DNA of 64,000 nucleotides. It comes from Hormoscilla sp. GUM202 (lineage in GTDB: Bacteria; Cyanobacteriota; Cyanobacteriia; Cyanobacteriales; Desertifilaceae). The position numbers were made by a program, and so were the translations under genes. Shown here piece by piece: positions 8,473-16,924 of this stretch; position 1 is the first letter of the stretch, and every line of letters begins with the position of its first letter. The notes below the pieces were generated by a model. It was given only the letters and a program-made list of their open reading frames with translations, searched no databases and had not been told where the DNA came from. Location of the stretch: NCBI GenBank assembly GCA_005518205.2, contig RFFC02000033.1, positions 1 through 64,000 of the forward strand, given 5' to 3'.

Positions 8473-8865
8473 ATCCCCACCCTAAAGAGTGGGGCTACAC
8501 GAACAAAGCCCGCCTGCGCGGGCTAAATCGATCTCGAAGAGCGCGTATTATAGCATAATATTTGTAGGTTGGGTTTCCTAACGTCAACCCAACAAGCGCA
8601 AAGTTAACAACATCTCGCGGGTTGGGTAACGTGGGTCAACCCAACCTACGACATTAATATTTTTGCAAATATGAGATGCACCCATTGTAAACTCTTACCT
8701 ATCTCCGCCCGCATCCGGTGGGCGGTGCCCACCCTACGACGGTTTTCACGTCTATGAATACTTCAACTTCACCTGGCTTCATTAAGTGGATATTGGTCGA
8801 TCGTTGCTGCTTTGGGCGCGAGTGGATGCCTATTATACTATTTTCAGAATTATGCTCATGCCTTG
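8473..8865. other. repeat-rich spacer, no gene
   Basis: Contains a stem-loop CCCACCCT...AGAGTGGGG, the GCCCGC-CTGC-GCGGGC hairpin, a GTTGGGTT...AACCCAACC inverted pair (about 8567-8649), a TGAGATGCACCC end (about 8675-8686) and GTGGGCGGTGCCCAC (about 8718-8732). I see no coding region. Confidence 0.6.
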
Positions 8866-8963
8866 GGGTGCATCCCAGTTTCGCAATGAGTAGAAATGCT
8901 TAGTCGAACGGGTTCCGAGATGGTGTTAAGCTGAGACAGTCGGTAAACGCTCCCTCTAAAACT

Positions 8964-9182
8964 ATGAATCCTGAAAATTTAGCTCAAATTAAAACCTATG
9001 CTTTGGGAATAGCCGCCTTGTTGTATGAGGAGGCCCAAGGGACTGTTCCAGAGCAATTGAAAACACTCTCAGGACTCGAAGCTACAGTCCGTGGGCAGTT
9101 GCTTCAATACGTCAGTCCAGAGATTGCCCTTTTTTTATCGAAAGCACCAGTGGCACCACCGCAGGGCGAACCCGAATCTTAA
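8964..9182 (+). CDS. ISKra4 transposase, N-terminal frame
   Basis: 72-residue frame (MNPENLAQIKTYALGIAALL). It is the N-terminal helical part of the transposase. The frame contains T TTT TTA at 9131-9137, a textbook -1 slippery heptamer in the correct phase. After the slip, the -1 frame is open through the frame-2 start (ISF fusion would read ...RTRILNSILGELLITEKQ), matching the continuous product of related elements. Frame 1 alone has no known activity. Confidence 0.75.
   Translation: MNPENLAQIKTYALGIAALLYEEAQGTVPEQLKTLSGLEATVRGQLLQYVSPEIALFLSKAPVAPPQGEPES
9127..9137 (+). promoter_or_regulatory. probable -1 ribosomal frameshift site in ISKra4
   Basis: The heptamer T-TTT-TTA lies in the zero frame, and the -1 frame downstream is free of stops until the transposase continues. 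The identical heptamer is present in copy 1 on the minus strand (about 2079-2085). I did not identify a clear downstream pseudoknot. Confidence 0.6.
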
Positions 9183-9190
9183 ACAGCATT

Positions 9191-9889
9191 TTGGGCGAGC
9201 TCCTCATCACGGAGAAGCAAGCGACTTATTTTGATGTGAGAGCCTATAGCCAGTGGAGTCCCTATCTGGAAAAATGTTGCTTGTTACTGAGTGCGAACTC
9301 TTCTTATGAGCACGCCTCGGAAGATCTTAAGCAGCTCACGGGGATGAGCGTTTCCCGGGGAACTCAGCAACGACTGGTGCAACGTTATGAGTTTGAATTA
9401 CTGACAGTTAAAGAAGCCGTTTCCTCAACGAGCGCTCAAGAACCGAAACTGCCCCTTCAGGAGTTTGAGTTGCCCACAGCTAAAGAAGCCGTTTCCTCAA
9501 CGGGCCCTCAAGGACCGAAACTGCCCCCTCAGGAGTTTGAGTTGCCGACGGCTAAAAAAGCTGTTTCCGAAATCAGCCCTCAAGAACCGAAAGTGCTCGC
9601 CCATGAGTTGAAGTTGCCGACTGTCAAGGAAGTTGTTGAGGAAATGAGCATTGATGGGGGGAAAGTACGCTTACGGACCCCGCAAGGGAGACCCTGTGAG
9701 TGGCGCGATTACAAGGGCGTTAATCTACATGACCTCGGGGTAGCGGCCTTCTTTCGGGACAATGCAGGACTGGTCAAATGGGTCAACCAGCAGCCCTTGG
9801 CGAATCCACTTGTGAGTATCGGAGACGGTCATGATGGCGTTTGGAATTTGTTTGCCGAGATTGGCCCAACCATTGGTAGCAAATATTAA
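9191..9889 (+). pseudogene. ISKra4 transposase, second frame, C-terminally truncated
   Basis: 232 residues. Residues about 1-63 match the N-terminal family region (YSQWSPYLEKCCLLLSAN). Residues about 64-155 are four copies of a 24-residue repeat built on EFELPTAKEAVSS...EPKLP, where relatives have a single short linker. SIDGGKVRLRTP follows, then DGHDGVWN. The rest of the catalytic domain is missing. Copy 1 has three repeat units instead of four (72-bp difference). Confidence 0.8.
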
Positions 9890-9894
9890 CTAAA

Positions 9895-11647
9895 CTAGAG
9901 TTTTTTTGTACCCACATCATGAATTTATGCAAATTTTTAGTGGCTACGATCGCATCCACTCTCTCTTTCATCAACAGCAGCAAACGATCGGCATTTGGCG
10001 ACATCCCAACGGCTAGCAAAAATCCCTCACGCCAGCGGTAATCAGTAATTTGGCTGACCAGATTTTGTAACGCTTGAAGACTGTTTCCCAATAATAATTT
10101 CCCTAGCCGTGAAATACTCATGAAATTTCAGATGGGAAAACGAGTAAATTATTTTCGCCCGTTCCACCAATAACCCATGTTGTGCTTCAATCGATTTCAA
10201 AACTGCCTCACTGTCCAGTTGCAAGGTTTCCTCGTCATTACTGTCATCGGGCAAGTTGCGGATGTATTCTGTCATGTATTGCTCTGCGACTTTCTGCTTG
10301 AAGAAATAGTTACTTCCCTCAAAAGTACTCAGGGCAAGTTTGCTGAGTAAGTCTTCCTTGCGCTGGGGGGATAGCTTTTTGTAAACCTGGTCGCGGTGAA
10401 TTCCTCGTTTGGCATCCCATTTTTTCAGCAGCGCATCCAGTCCTTCTTTGTATAGTTCAGAACGATTTGCTGGAAAATCCCTGATTCTTCAAATGCCAGG
10501 CATAGCAGGGTCAGCAGCAGCGGGTTTGTAGCTAGTTCTTTCGTTCGCTCATTTTCTTCCGTTCCATAAACATTTCGGCTTTGACCGCCTTATTATTAAA
10601 CCACTTGGTGGTAAAGGTCAAAATTTGTTCGGAATCAAAATCGGCCATTTCCACCTCTGTGAACTTCTCAAAGGTATATTCACGCGCGGCAATGCGGCAG
10701 GTCATCACAAAGTGATTCTTACGATACTGGTCAGAAAATTTACTGATTTCCTTTAATACCCGATCGCTGTCCGCTTCTCTGACTTCATCCAACCCATCGA
10801 GTAAAATTAACGCCCTGCCACCTGCGATCGCCTTTTCTAGAGATTTTGCAGTGAAGATCTCTTCTCTGCTACTGTCAGAGAATTGCTGACAGATGTATTC
10901 CAGTAATCCTGGTTGATTTGGCGCTAGCGCTCGTCGCGCCGCTGCGCGAACGGCAAAGTCTTTGAGGGTGATAAATATCGGCACGCGATCGGACTGAAAT
11001 TTCCCCTCATTGCACTGCATGGCTACATACTTCAAAAAGGTGGTTTTACCTGCCCCTAGCTTCCCCAAGACGAGCAATTTGGGCTTTTTCTTGACTGCAT
11101 CCAGTCCTGGCACTCGTTTTTCCGCGATCTTACCCAGTCCCCTGCTGTAAAATTCCTCTGAGCGACAGTCTTGCAGTAATTCAGCTATCTCTTTGCGCCT
11201 GCGGTGATTTTCTCCAGAATGTTGACGTTGGTGTAGATTTCATTCAAGCCGATCGGGTAAGTCATATCCAGCACCCGCATCGTGCCGCAGAGTTCTTGAA
11301 TGTGCTGTTTGACACTTTGACGTACCTCTTGCACGAGATCGTCAATGTCCGCCTTTGGATCTTCGGGAATGGGAGTGCCATGGCGTTTCTGATACTCCCT
11401 CCAGCAGGAAATTGTGCAGCTCGTATAATTTAGTCGGTCTGTTTGCATTAATACCAATGTTGAACTTTCGGTAAACTCCAGTCATGCGAGTACGGAATGC
11501 ACCTCGAAATATGTAGAGAACGTTTTCTGCAATTTCTAGTTCGCTTTTTCCCGTACTAAAGAGCTCGACGAAAGCCTCCTCCTGCTTTGAGGAAAGTTTA
11601 TATTCACGAGCTATCTTAGTCATAAAGTCACGCGGTAGGGGTTTCAT
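9895..11647 (-). pseudogene. decayed NACHT/STAND NTPase (HTH-NACHT), NLR-like
   Basis: One gene broken by at least four frameshifts. In order: an N-terminal HTH (KQEEAFVELFSTGKSELEIAENV, 11647 to about 11400); a linker with an NVNILEKI-type segment (to 11185); the NACHT ATPase with Walker A GKLGAGKTTF and Walker B LILLDGLDEV (11113-10532); NPLLLTLLCLAFEESG (about 10530-10490); and the conserved C-terminal YSFSHLKFHEYFTAREI region (about 10275-10110) and REGFLLAVGMSPNADRLLLLM. ISKra4 copy 2 cuts its 3' end. A palindrome-like GCGCTCGTCGCGCCGCTGCG sits in the ATPase, adding an Ala/Arg-rich stretch (RAAARRALAP). Bacterial NACHT proteins of this layout are antiphage sensors; this one should be dead. 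Confidence 0.82.
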
Positions 11648-12056
11648 CGGCTAATCTCACAATCACTTTTAACGGGGACGCGCTATTCGCACTACCCCAG
11701 AGATATCGAAGCCGGGTTTCTTGAGATGGCGCTCGCCCTAACCATTTCGGATCCTAAAGGGGAAACCCGGTGGGGAGCGTCAGTCATTCCCCTGACAGGC
11801 GATCGCCTCCCGTTCGCGTAGCGTCTTCGCAGACGAATCGCCCCTTACGCCCGCAAGCTAAAGCCATATCTCCTGGTTGGGTTTCGTGCGGAAACCAAAC
11901 CTACAGCATCTCCACATTTCTGGGAGCGAGAATAATCTCGCTCAATAGTTATTAAGTAATATTAAGAAATGAAAATTTATGGAATTGGACTAGCCAAAAC
12001 TGTGATGAGGCTGCTATTAATTGTTAAAAGAATGAACTTATGGCCATCTAGACTGC
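11648..12056. other. repeat-rich spacer upstream of sbcC
   Basis: Holds part of the CTATTCGCACTACCCC / GAGATATCGAAG palindrome (11681-11716), a GGGTTTC...GAAACCC pair (about 11714-11770), CGTAGCGTCTTCGCAGACG (about 11816-11836) and a GGTTGGGTTTCGTGCGGAAACC stem (about 11875). No coding region is supported. Confidence 0.55.
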
Positions 12057-15000
12057 ATGATTCCGCTAGAACTGACGCTAAAAAACTTCCTTAGCTATCG
12101 CGAGGCAACCCTGAATTTTCGCGGCTTGCATACGGCCTGCATTTGTGGAAAGAATGGCTCGGGCAAGTCGGGACTGCTAGAAGCGATCGCCTGGAGTCTG
12201 TGGGGTGAAAGCCGCGCCGCGTCGGAAGATGACCTGATACATATTGGTACGTCTGAGGTGAGGGTTGATTTGGTCTTCTCTAAAGACGAGCAAACCTATC
12301 GGGTAATTCGCTCCCGTCAGCGAAAGGGTCCCAGTACGCTGGAATTTCAGGTGCAGACCCTAAAGGGCTTTAGCTCTTTGACCGCAGGTAAAATGCGGGC
12401 AACCCAACAGCTGATTACACAGCAGCTGAAGCTAGACTACGAGACTTTTGTCAATTCTGCCTATTTGCGCCAAGGTGGCTCGGATGAATTTATGCTTAAA
12501 GGTCCGACGGAGCGCAAGCAGATCCTGGCAAAACTCCTCAGTCTAGACCAGTATGATTCCCTGGCAGAAAAGGCAAAAGAGCGATCGCGCCTTCTTAAGG
12601 GACAAGTGGATCTGCAAGCTCACAGGCTGTCGGAGATGGAAAGGGAGCGCGCGCCAGACTCGGAGATCGCCGAAGAACTAGCAAACCTAGAAAAGGAGAC
12701 TGCTGCACTAAGCGCCTCGCAAAACGTCACTCGACAACAACTGCAAAGTTTACAAACCCTATACCATCAACAGCAAGCCCAGCAGCAACAGCTCTCCTGG
12801 CACCGCAGTCAGTACCGCGTCCTGAGCGAAGAGTGCGATCGCTTGCAGCAAGAATTGACAGCAGCAACCCAGAAACAGCGGGAAATAGAAAGCTTGTTAG
12901 AGACCAAAAGCGCGATATTAGAAGCCTACGCCCATTTCCAACACCTACAAGAGCGAGAAGAAGTCTTTGCGGCTAAATTTCAAGCCCACCAGGCAGCCCA
13001 AGCACAGTTGCAACAGTTGCTAGCAACGAAAGCCGAGCAAGTTGGGGAACTGCAAAAGCAATTACGTAAAAGTCAAGCTCAGTTGCAAGCCCTATGCCAA
13101 CAAGAACAGGAACTACAGCAAACCCTTAGCCAGCAATCAGAAGTAGAAGCGGGACTGCAACAACTGCGCCTCGGACGCGATCGCCTCGCGCACCTGGACA
13201 GGCTGCAACTGCAAGTGGCCCCCCTACTGCGACGCCGCCAGCAGCTAGAAAGCCAGTTAGAGCGCGATCGGGCCTATTTGAGTGCTAAATTAGGAGAACT
13301 GCAAACCTCTCTGGTCCAGATGCAAGAAGATCGAGCCCGGGCCCCCCAACTCCAAGAAGCAGCCCAGGAAATACAGGATCGAATTCAACAGTTAGAAAAG
13401 CAGCGCACCTATCAGCAGCGAGTACTAGAAAAAGGACAGGAAAGGCGTCACTTCATGGAACGCCTGCAAGCCGATCAGCGCAGCTATGAAACCCAGCTGG
13501 GGGAACTGAACCAGAAAATTCAGATACTGAATGGGACTCGATCTCGTAGCGGAGGGGGCCCTGCGCCTGTGCGCGCATCGACCGCCTCGACTGATGAGAG
13601 TCGCGTTCCCAGGCAGAGCCATGGGAACGAGGAAAGCTACCGTTCCGGAAAAATCGGAGTATGTCCCCTGTGCGATCGCCCCCTGGACGAACATCATTGG
13701 CATTTAGTACAGCAAAAACATCTTTGCCAGCAGCAAGAAATCCTCGATCGACTGTGGGTAGTGCGGGAACAGCTAGCAACCTCCGATCGAGAAATTAAAA
13801 TTCTGCGGACAGAATATCAGGAACTGGACGAGCAATTGCGTCAGTTGACGCCAGCCCTAGAAAAGCGGGGCGAATTGCAAGCCCGTCTCGACGTTACCAG
13901 CGAAAGTCGGGTACGACTGCACAGGTTGGAGACGCAAGTGGCCAAGATCGAGCAGTCGCTAAGTACTGCCGAATATGCCGCCCCCTTACAGGCAGAACTC
14001 CGCCTGATTGAAGAGCGACTGCACGCACTCAACTACGATGAAAAAAACCATACTCTAGTCAAAGGACAGGTAAACCGATGGCGCTGGGCAGAAATTAAGC
14101 TTCTTGAGATCAAAGCCGCCCTCAAGCATCAGCGTCAAATTAACACCCAGCGCCCCGAACTAGAAGCGCAAATTGCCCAGCTCAATCACTCTATAGAGCA
14201 ATTAGAGCAAACATCTCCCTTACAACGACAGATTGAGTCCCTGGAACAGGATCTAGAGTCACTTGGCTATAACTTAGACGAGCACAATAGCTTGCGGACT
14301 GCTCTGCGACAGGCTCAACCAGCCCAGCTGCGCTACCAACAGCTACTGCAAGCGGAAGCACAATATCTCCAGCTAGTACAAGCGACTCGCGAGTTGACAG
14401 AACGCTCTGAGGCCCGCGTAGGTGAACTTATGGAGATAAATTCTCAAATTGAGCAGCTAGCCCAACAACTGGCACAAAATCCCGATGCTACTACCCAGAT
14501 TAAAGCCTTAGAAGCCCAACTCAGCCAAGGCCACGAGCAAACACTGAACGAACAGCATGCCCGACTAGGACGCCTCCAGCAGCAACAGCAACATTTGATA
14601 ACTCTAGAAACCCAGTACCAAGCCCAGCAGCAGCAACTACAATCTACACAGCGGCAATATCGAGTAGCCAAAGAATTAGCCCATGCTTTCGGGAAAAAAG
14701 GCATTCCAGCGCTGATGATCGAGAACCTCCTGCCCCAACTGGAAGCGGAAACTAATTTCATACTAGGACGACTTTGTGGCGACAACCAACTGCACGTTCA
14801 ATTCGTGACTCAAAAGGCAGGGCGGTCCCCTAAGAATAAATTAATAGATACCCTAGATATTCTCATTGCTGATACCCGGGGGACTCGTCCCTACGAAACC
14901 TATTCTGGCGGTGAAGCTTTCCGCGTCAACTTTGCCATTCGTCTCGCCCTAGCCCGACTCCTGGCCCAACGATCTGGCACTTCTTTACAAATGTTAATTG

Positions 15001-15188
15001 TCGATGAAGGCTTTGGCACCCAAGACCTTGAAGGCTGCGATCGCCTGGTTGCTGCCATTAATGCGATCGCCCCTGACATGAGCTGCATCCTCACCATCAC
15101 CCACATGCCCTATCTCAAATCCGCCTTCGGTACCTGCATCGAAGTTACCAAAACTCCCAACGGTTCCCAGTATAGTCTATCAATTTAG
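12057..15188 (+). CDS. sbcC: SbcC / Rad50-like ATPase of the SbcCD nuclease
   Basis: 1043 residues. ATPase and coiled-coil subunit of the SbcCD exonuclease that opens hairpins and processes double-strand breaks on the nucleoid. Walker A GKNGSGKS at 31-38; two long Gln/Leu/Glu-rich coiled coils (about 170-490 and 560-860); the zinc hook CPLC at 536-539; the ABC signature YSGGEAFRVNF near 950 and Walker B MLIVDEGFGTQD near 980. Just before the hook, about 30 residues (498-528) come from two palindromes inserted in frame: SRSGGGPAPVR at 13548-13573 and FPRQSHGNE-like sequence at 13604-13629. The frame stays open. sbcD is not adjacent. Start ATG follows an AT-rich leader. Confidence 0.93.
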   Translation: MIPLELTLKNFLSYREATLNFRGLHTACICGKNGSGKSGLLEAIAWSLWGESRAASEDDLIHIGTSEVRVDLVFSKDEQTYRVIRSRQRKGPSTLEFQVQTLKGFSSLTAGKMRATQQLITQQLKLDYETFVNSAYLRQGGSDEFMLKGPTERKQILAKLLSLDQYDSLAEKAKERSRLLKGQVDLQAHRLSEMERERAPDSEIAEELANLEKETAALSASQNVTRQQLQSLQTLYHQQQAQQQQLSWHRSQYRVLSEECDRLQQELTAATQKQREIESLLETKSAILEAYAHFQHLQEREEVFAAKFQAHQAAQAQLQQLLATKAEQVGELQKQLRKSQAQLQALCQQEQELQQTLSQQSEVEAGLQQLRLGRDRLAHLDRLQLQVAPLLRRRQQLESQLERDRAYLSAKLGELQTSLVQMQEDRARAPQLQEAAQEIQDRIQQLEKQRTYQQRVLEKGQERRHFMERLQADQRSYETQLGELNQKIQILNGTRSRSGGGPAPVRASTASTDESRVPRQSHGNEESYRSGKIGVCPLCDRPLDEHHWHLVQQKHLCQQQEILDRLWVVREQLATSDREIKILRTEYQELDEQLRQLTPALEKRGELQARLDVTSESRVRLHRLETQVAKIEQSLSTAEYAAPLQAELRLIEERLHALNYDEKNHTLVKGQVNRWRWAEIKLLEIKAALKHQRQINTQRPELEAQIAQLNHSIEQLEQTSPLQRQIESLEQDLESLGYNLDEHNSLRTALRQAQPAQLRYQQLLQAEAQYLQLVQATRELTERSEARVGELMEINSQIEQLAQQLAQNPDATTQIKALEAQLSQGHEQTLNEQHARLGRLQQQQQHLITLETQYQAQQQQLQSTQRQYRVAKELAHAFGKKGIPALMIENLLPQLEAETNFILGRLCGDNQLHVQFVTQKAGRSPKNKLIDTLDILIADTRGTRPYETYSGGEAFRVNFAIRLALARLLAQRSGTSLQMLIVDEGFGTQDLEGCDRLVAAINAIAPDMSCILTITHMPYLKSAFGTCIEVTKTPNGSQYSLSI
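13548..13629. repeat. two palindromic elements inside sbcC
   Basis: First element: AGCGGAGGGGGCCC core at 13548-13573. Second: CGTTCCCAGGC...GGGAACG at 13604-13629, a family also found in rpoC2 (about 26586-26612) and in spacers. Both are in frame and free of stops, and lengthen the protein close to its zinc hook. Confidence 0.8.
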
Positions 15189-15207
15189 ATAATCAACTAT
15201 TGAACTA

Positions 15208-15744
15208 TTAACCATTAGGATCGATGCGCATTAGCGGCTTATCAAAATCAACTGGTTCTCCATTTTCTACCATAATTTCCATCACCCGTCCCGATACCTC
15301 CGCTTCGATTTCGTTCATCAGCTTCATCGCCTCTATTATGCAGACCACTTGACCGGCATTAATGCGATCGCCCACCTGTACAAATGGCGCTTCTCCCGGT
15401 GCCGGTGCGTGATAAAAAGTTCCCACCATCGGAGACTTAATCTCTGCCCATTTTTTTTCTGCCAGCGGCTGTCCGGTTCCAGTCCCGACAGCAGCAGAAG
15501 GGGCTGTTTCTACAGGCGCCACACGCTCCGGGCCCCCTCCGCTACCATCTACAGGAGGTGCCGTCACCACGGCTGCGCCTGCCGTCGCCACGGCTGCGCC
15601 TACTGGCGCTACGCCACCTTCAGTCTTCACCGTAGCCTTCCGCAGCGTCAGTTCAAAATCAACACCCTTTAAACTCAACTCCGCAATGTCAGTTTGATCC
15701 AATGCGGCTATCAGTTCACGGAGTTCGTTAAAGTTCAGTTCCAC
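15208..15744 (-). CDS. accB: biotin carboxyl carrier protein of acetyl-CoA carboxylase
   Basis: 178 residues, GTG start at 15744 (MELNFNELRELIAALD). It carries the carboxyl-biotin in the first step of fatty acid synthesis. The C-terminal biotinyl domain (about 102-178) has the EAMKLMNE motif with the biotin Lys at 141. The Ala/Pro-rich linker (about 44-95) contains SGGGPER at 68-74, produced by the palindrome at 15521-15543. Because the linker is flexible, the insertion is probably tolerated. The efp gene lies 205 bp upstream on the same strand, an arrangement common in cyanobacteria (efp-accB). Confidence 0.93.
   Translation of the reverse strand: MELNFNELRELIAALDQTDIAELSLKGVDFELTLRKATVKTEGGVAPVGAAVATAGAAVVTAPPVDGSGGGPERVAPVETAPSAAVGTGTGQPLAEKKWAEIKSPMVGTFYHAPAPGEAPFVQVGDRINAGQVVCIIEAMKLMNEIEAEVSGRVMEIMVENGEPVDFDKPLMRIDPNG
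15521..15543. repeat. SGGGPER-type palindromic element inside accB
   Basis: CACGCTCCGGGCCCCCTCCG on the plus strand; read with the gene it encodes SGGGPER in the interdomain linker. Same core as the copies in hisD, rpoC2 and the intron RT fragment. Confidence 0.82.
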
Positions 15745-15948
15745 AGCTTTTTATCACCCGTAATTGATTAGTTGTCATTCTGCTAATAGCTAATGGCTAC
15801 TGCTAAGATCGCAATTCGCAATTGTAAGCTACCCGCGTTTGACTGCGGAGGGATCTCCTGGGTAGTGCTCATAGGGGTCGGGAGATACCTGAGCCATTAG
15901 CAATTCGCAACCAGGCTGCAAACTCCGCCGGCAATTATATCAAGAAGG

Positions 15949-16509
15949 CTAGTTTTCGCGACCCTGGTAGCTATCGTTGCGGGTATCAATTTTGATCTTC
16001 TCTCCCACGGAAATAAACAAGGGCACCATGACTTGAGCCCCTGTTTCCAGGGTAGCGGGTTTCGTCCCGCCAGTGGCCGTATCGCCCTTGACCCCTGGAT
16101 CCGTGTCAGTCACCTCTAGCACCACAGAGTTAGGCAGTTCCACTTCCAGCACTTGGTCGTTCCAAGTCAGGATATTGACTTCCATGCCTTCGGATAGGTA
16201 CTTTACCCGATCGCCGATCTTTTCTGGGTCCAGACGGCTCTCTTCATAAGTTTCCATATCCATAAAGACAAACTGATCGCCGTCTTTATAGGTATACTGC
16301 ATCGTATTCTTTTCCAGATTGGCTTGGGGAACCGTTTCCCCAGTCCGGAAAGTGCGTTCGATCACATTACCTGTTTGGGCGTTTTTCAACTTCGTGCGCA
16401 CAAAGGCAGACCCCTTACCTGGCTTGACATGCAGGAATTCCTGCACCCGCCATACGCTACCATCTAGTTCAATTGTGACGCCGGTTCTAAAATCATTACT
16501 GGAGATCAT
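15949..16509 (-). CDS. efp: translation elongation factor P
   Basis: 186 residues starting at ATG 16509 (MISSNDFRTGV). It binds the ribosome between P and E sites and relieves stalling at polyproline. KOW-like N-terminal domain with HVKPGKGSAFVRTKLKN, where the loop Lys (about 34) is the position usually modified; two OB-type domains follow, ending in GEKIKIDTRNDSYQGR. A much longer open frame to 17133 exists, but it only reads through repeats; the family length and start match 16509. It lies upstream of accB. Confidence 0.93.
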   Translation of the reverse strand: MISSNDFRTGVTIELDGSVWRVQEFLHVKPGKGSAFVRTKLKNAQTGNVIERTFRTGETVPQANLEKNTMQYTYKDGDQFVFMDMETYEESRLDPEKIGDRVKYLSEGMEVNILTWNDQVLEVELPNSVVLEVTDTDPGVKGDTATGGTKPATLETGAQVMVPLFISVGEKIKIDTRNDSYQGREN

Positions 16510-16697
16510 GAATCTCTGGGGGAGCAATATTCGGCTCCTTATTGTAACCCGACGTGGGAACCAACTCTCTACTCTGGCTGGAAATATTCGGGACAGTACC
16601 CGAACAGAGCGCAGCCCGCAGAGGCGAGCACTGGCGAGCGCTGATGGGGGACCAATGTCTGAGGGGTCAAAGCCCATGCATCCCGAAGGCATTGCGG

Positions 16698-16818
16698 CTT
16701 CGATGTACTCGGGGCGCGCTACTCGCACTACCCCATCGTTTCCAGAGACACCCACCCATGTCGTTGCCTGCTGGCGAACGACAGGGTGGGTGCTCTTGAA
16801 AACGACTCGCACATCGAG
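16698..16818. repeat. nested palindromes upstream of efp
   Basis: Outer element CTTCGATGT...CTACTCGCACTACCCC (16698-16734) resumes with TCGCACATCGAG at 16807-16818. In between lies a 72-bp inner palindrome (16735-16806) with arms TTTCCAGAGACACCCACCC and its imperfect complement. The uninterrupted outer element is present at 18054-18103, so the empty site is known. Confidence 0.8.
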
Positions 16819-16924
16819 CGCTGATTGGTGAGATAGGGGCATAGGAGTGAACATCCCTATGGCAAGATGAAACATGGGTTTGTTGCCCAGGGCAGATGTA
16901 AAGCGAAGACAGGCAGATAAATTT

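Larger units (their letters stand above)
8866..9889 (+). mobile_element. ISKra4-family element, copy 2 (3' truncated)
   Basis: Starts at the terminal GGGTGCATCCCAG. Frame 1 (8964-9182) and frame 2 (9191-9889) together encode the N-terminal half of an ISKra4 transposase; the recognisable core is SIDGGKVRLRTPQGRPCEWRDYK and SIGDGHDGVWNLFAEI. It ends soon after that DGHDGVWN motif and runs into the decayed NACHT gene at about 9895, so the C-terminal catalytic part and the 3' end are gone. Copy 1 lies inverted 6.5 kb away. Confidence 0.85.

Noticed and set aside
16319..16831. 170-codon plus-strand ORF opposite efp
   Set aside because: Antisense of efp and of repeats; no family features.
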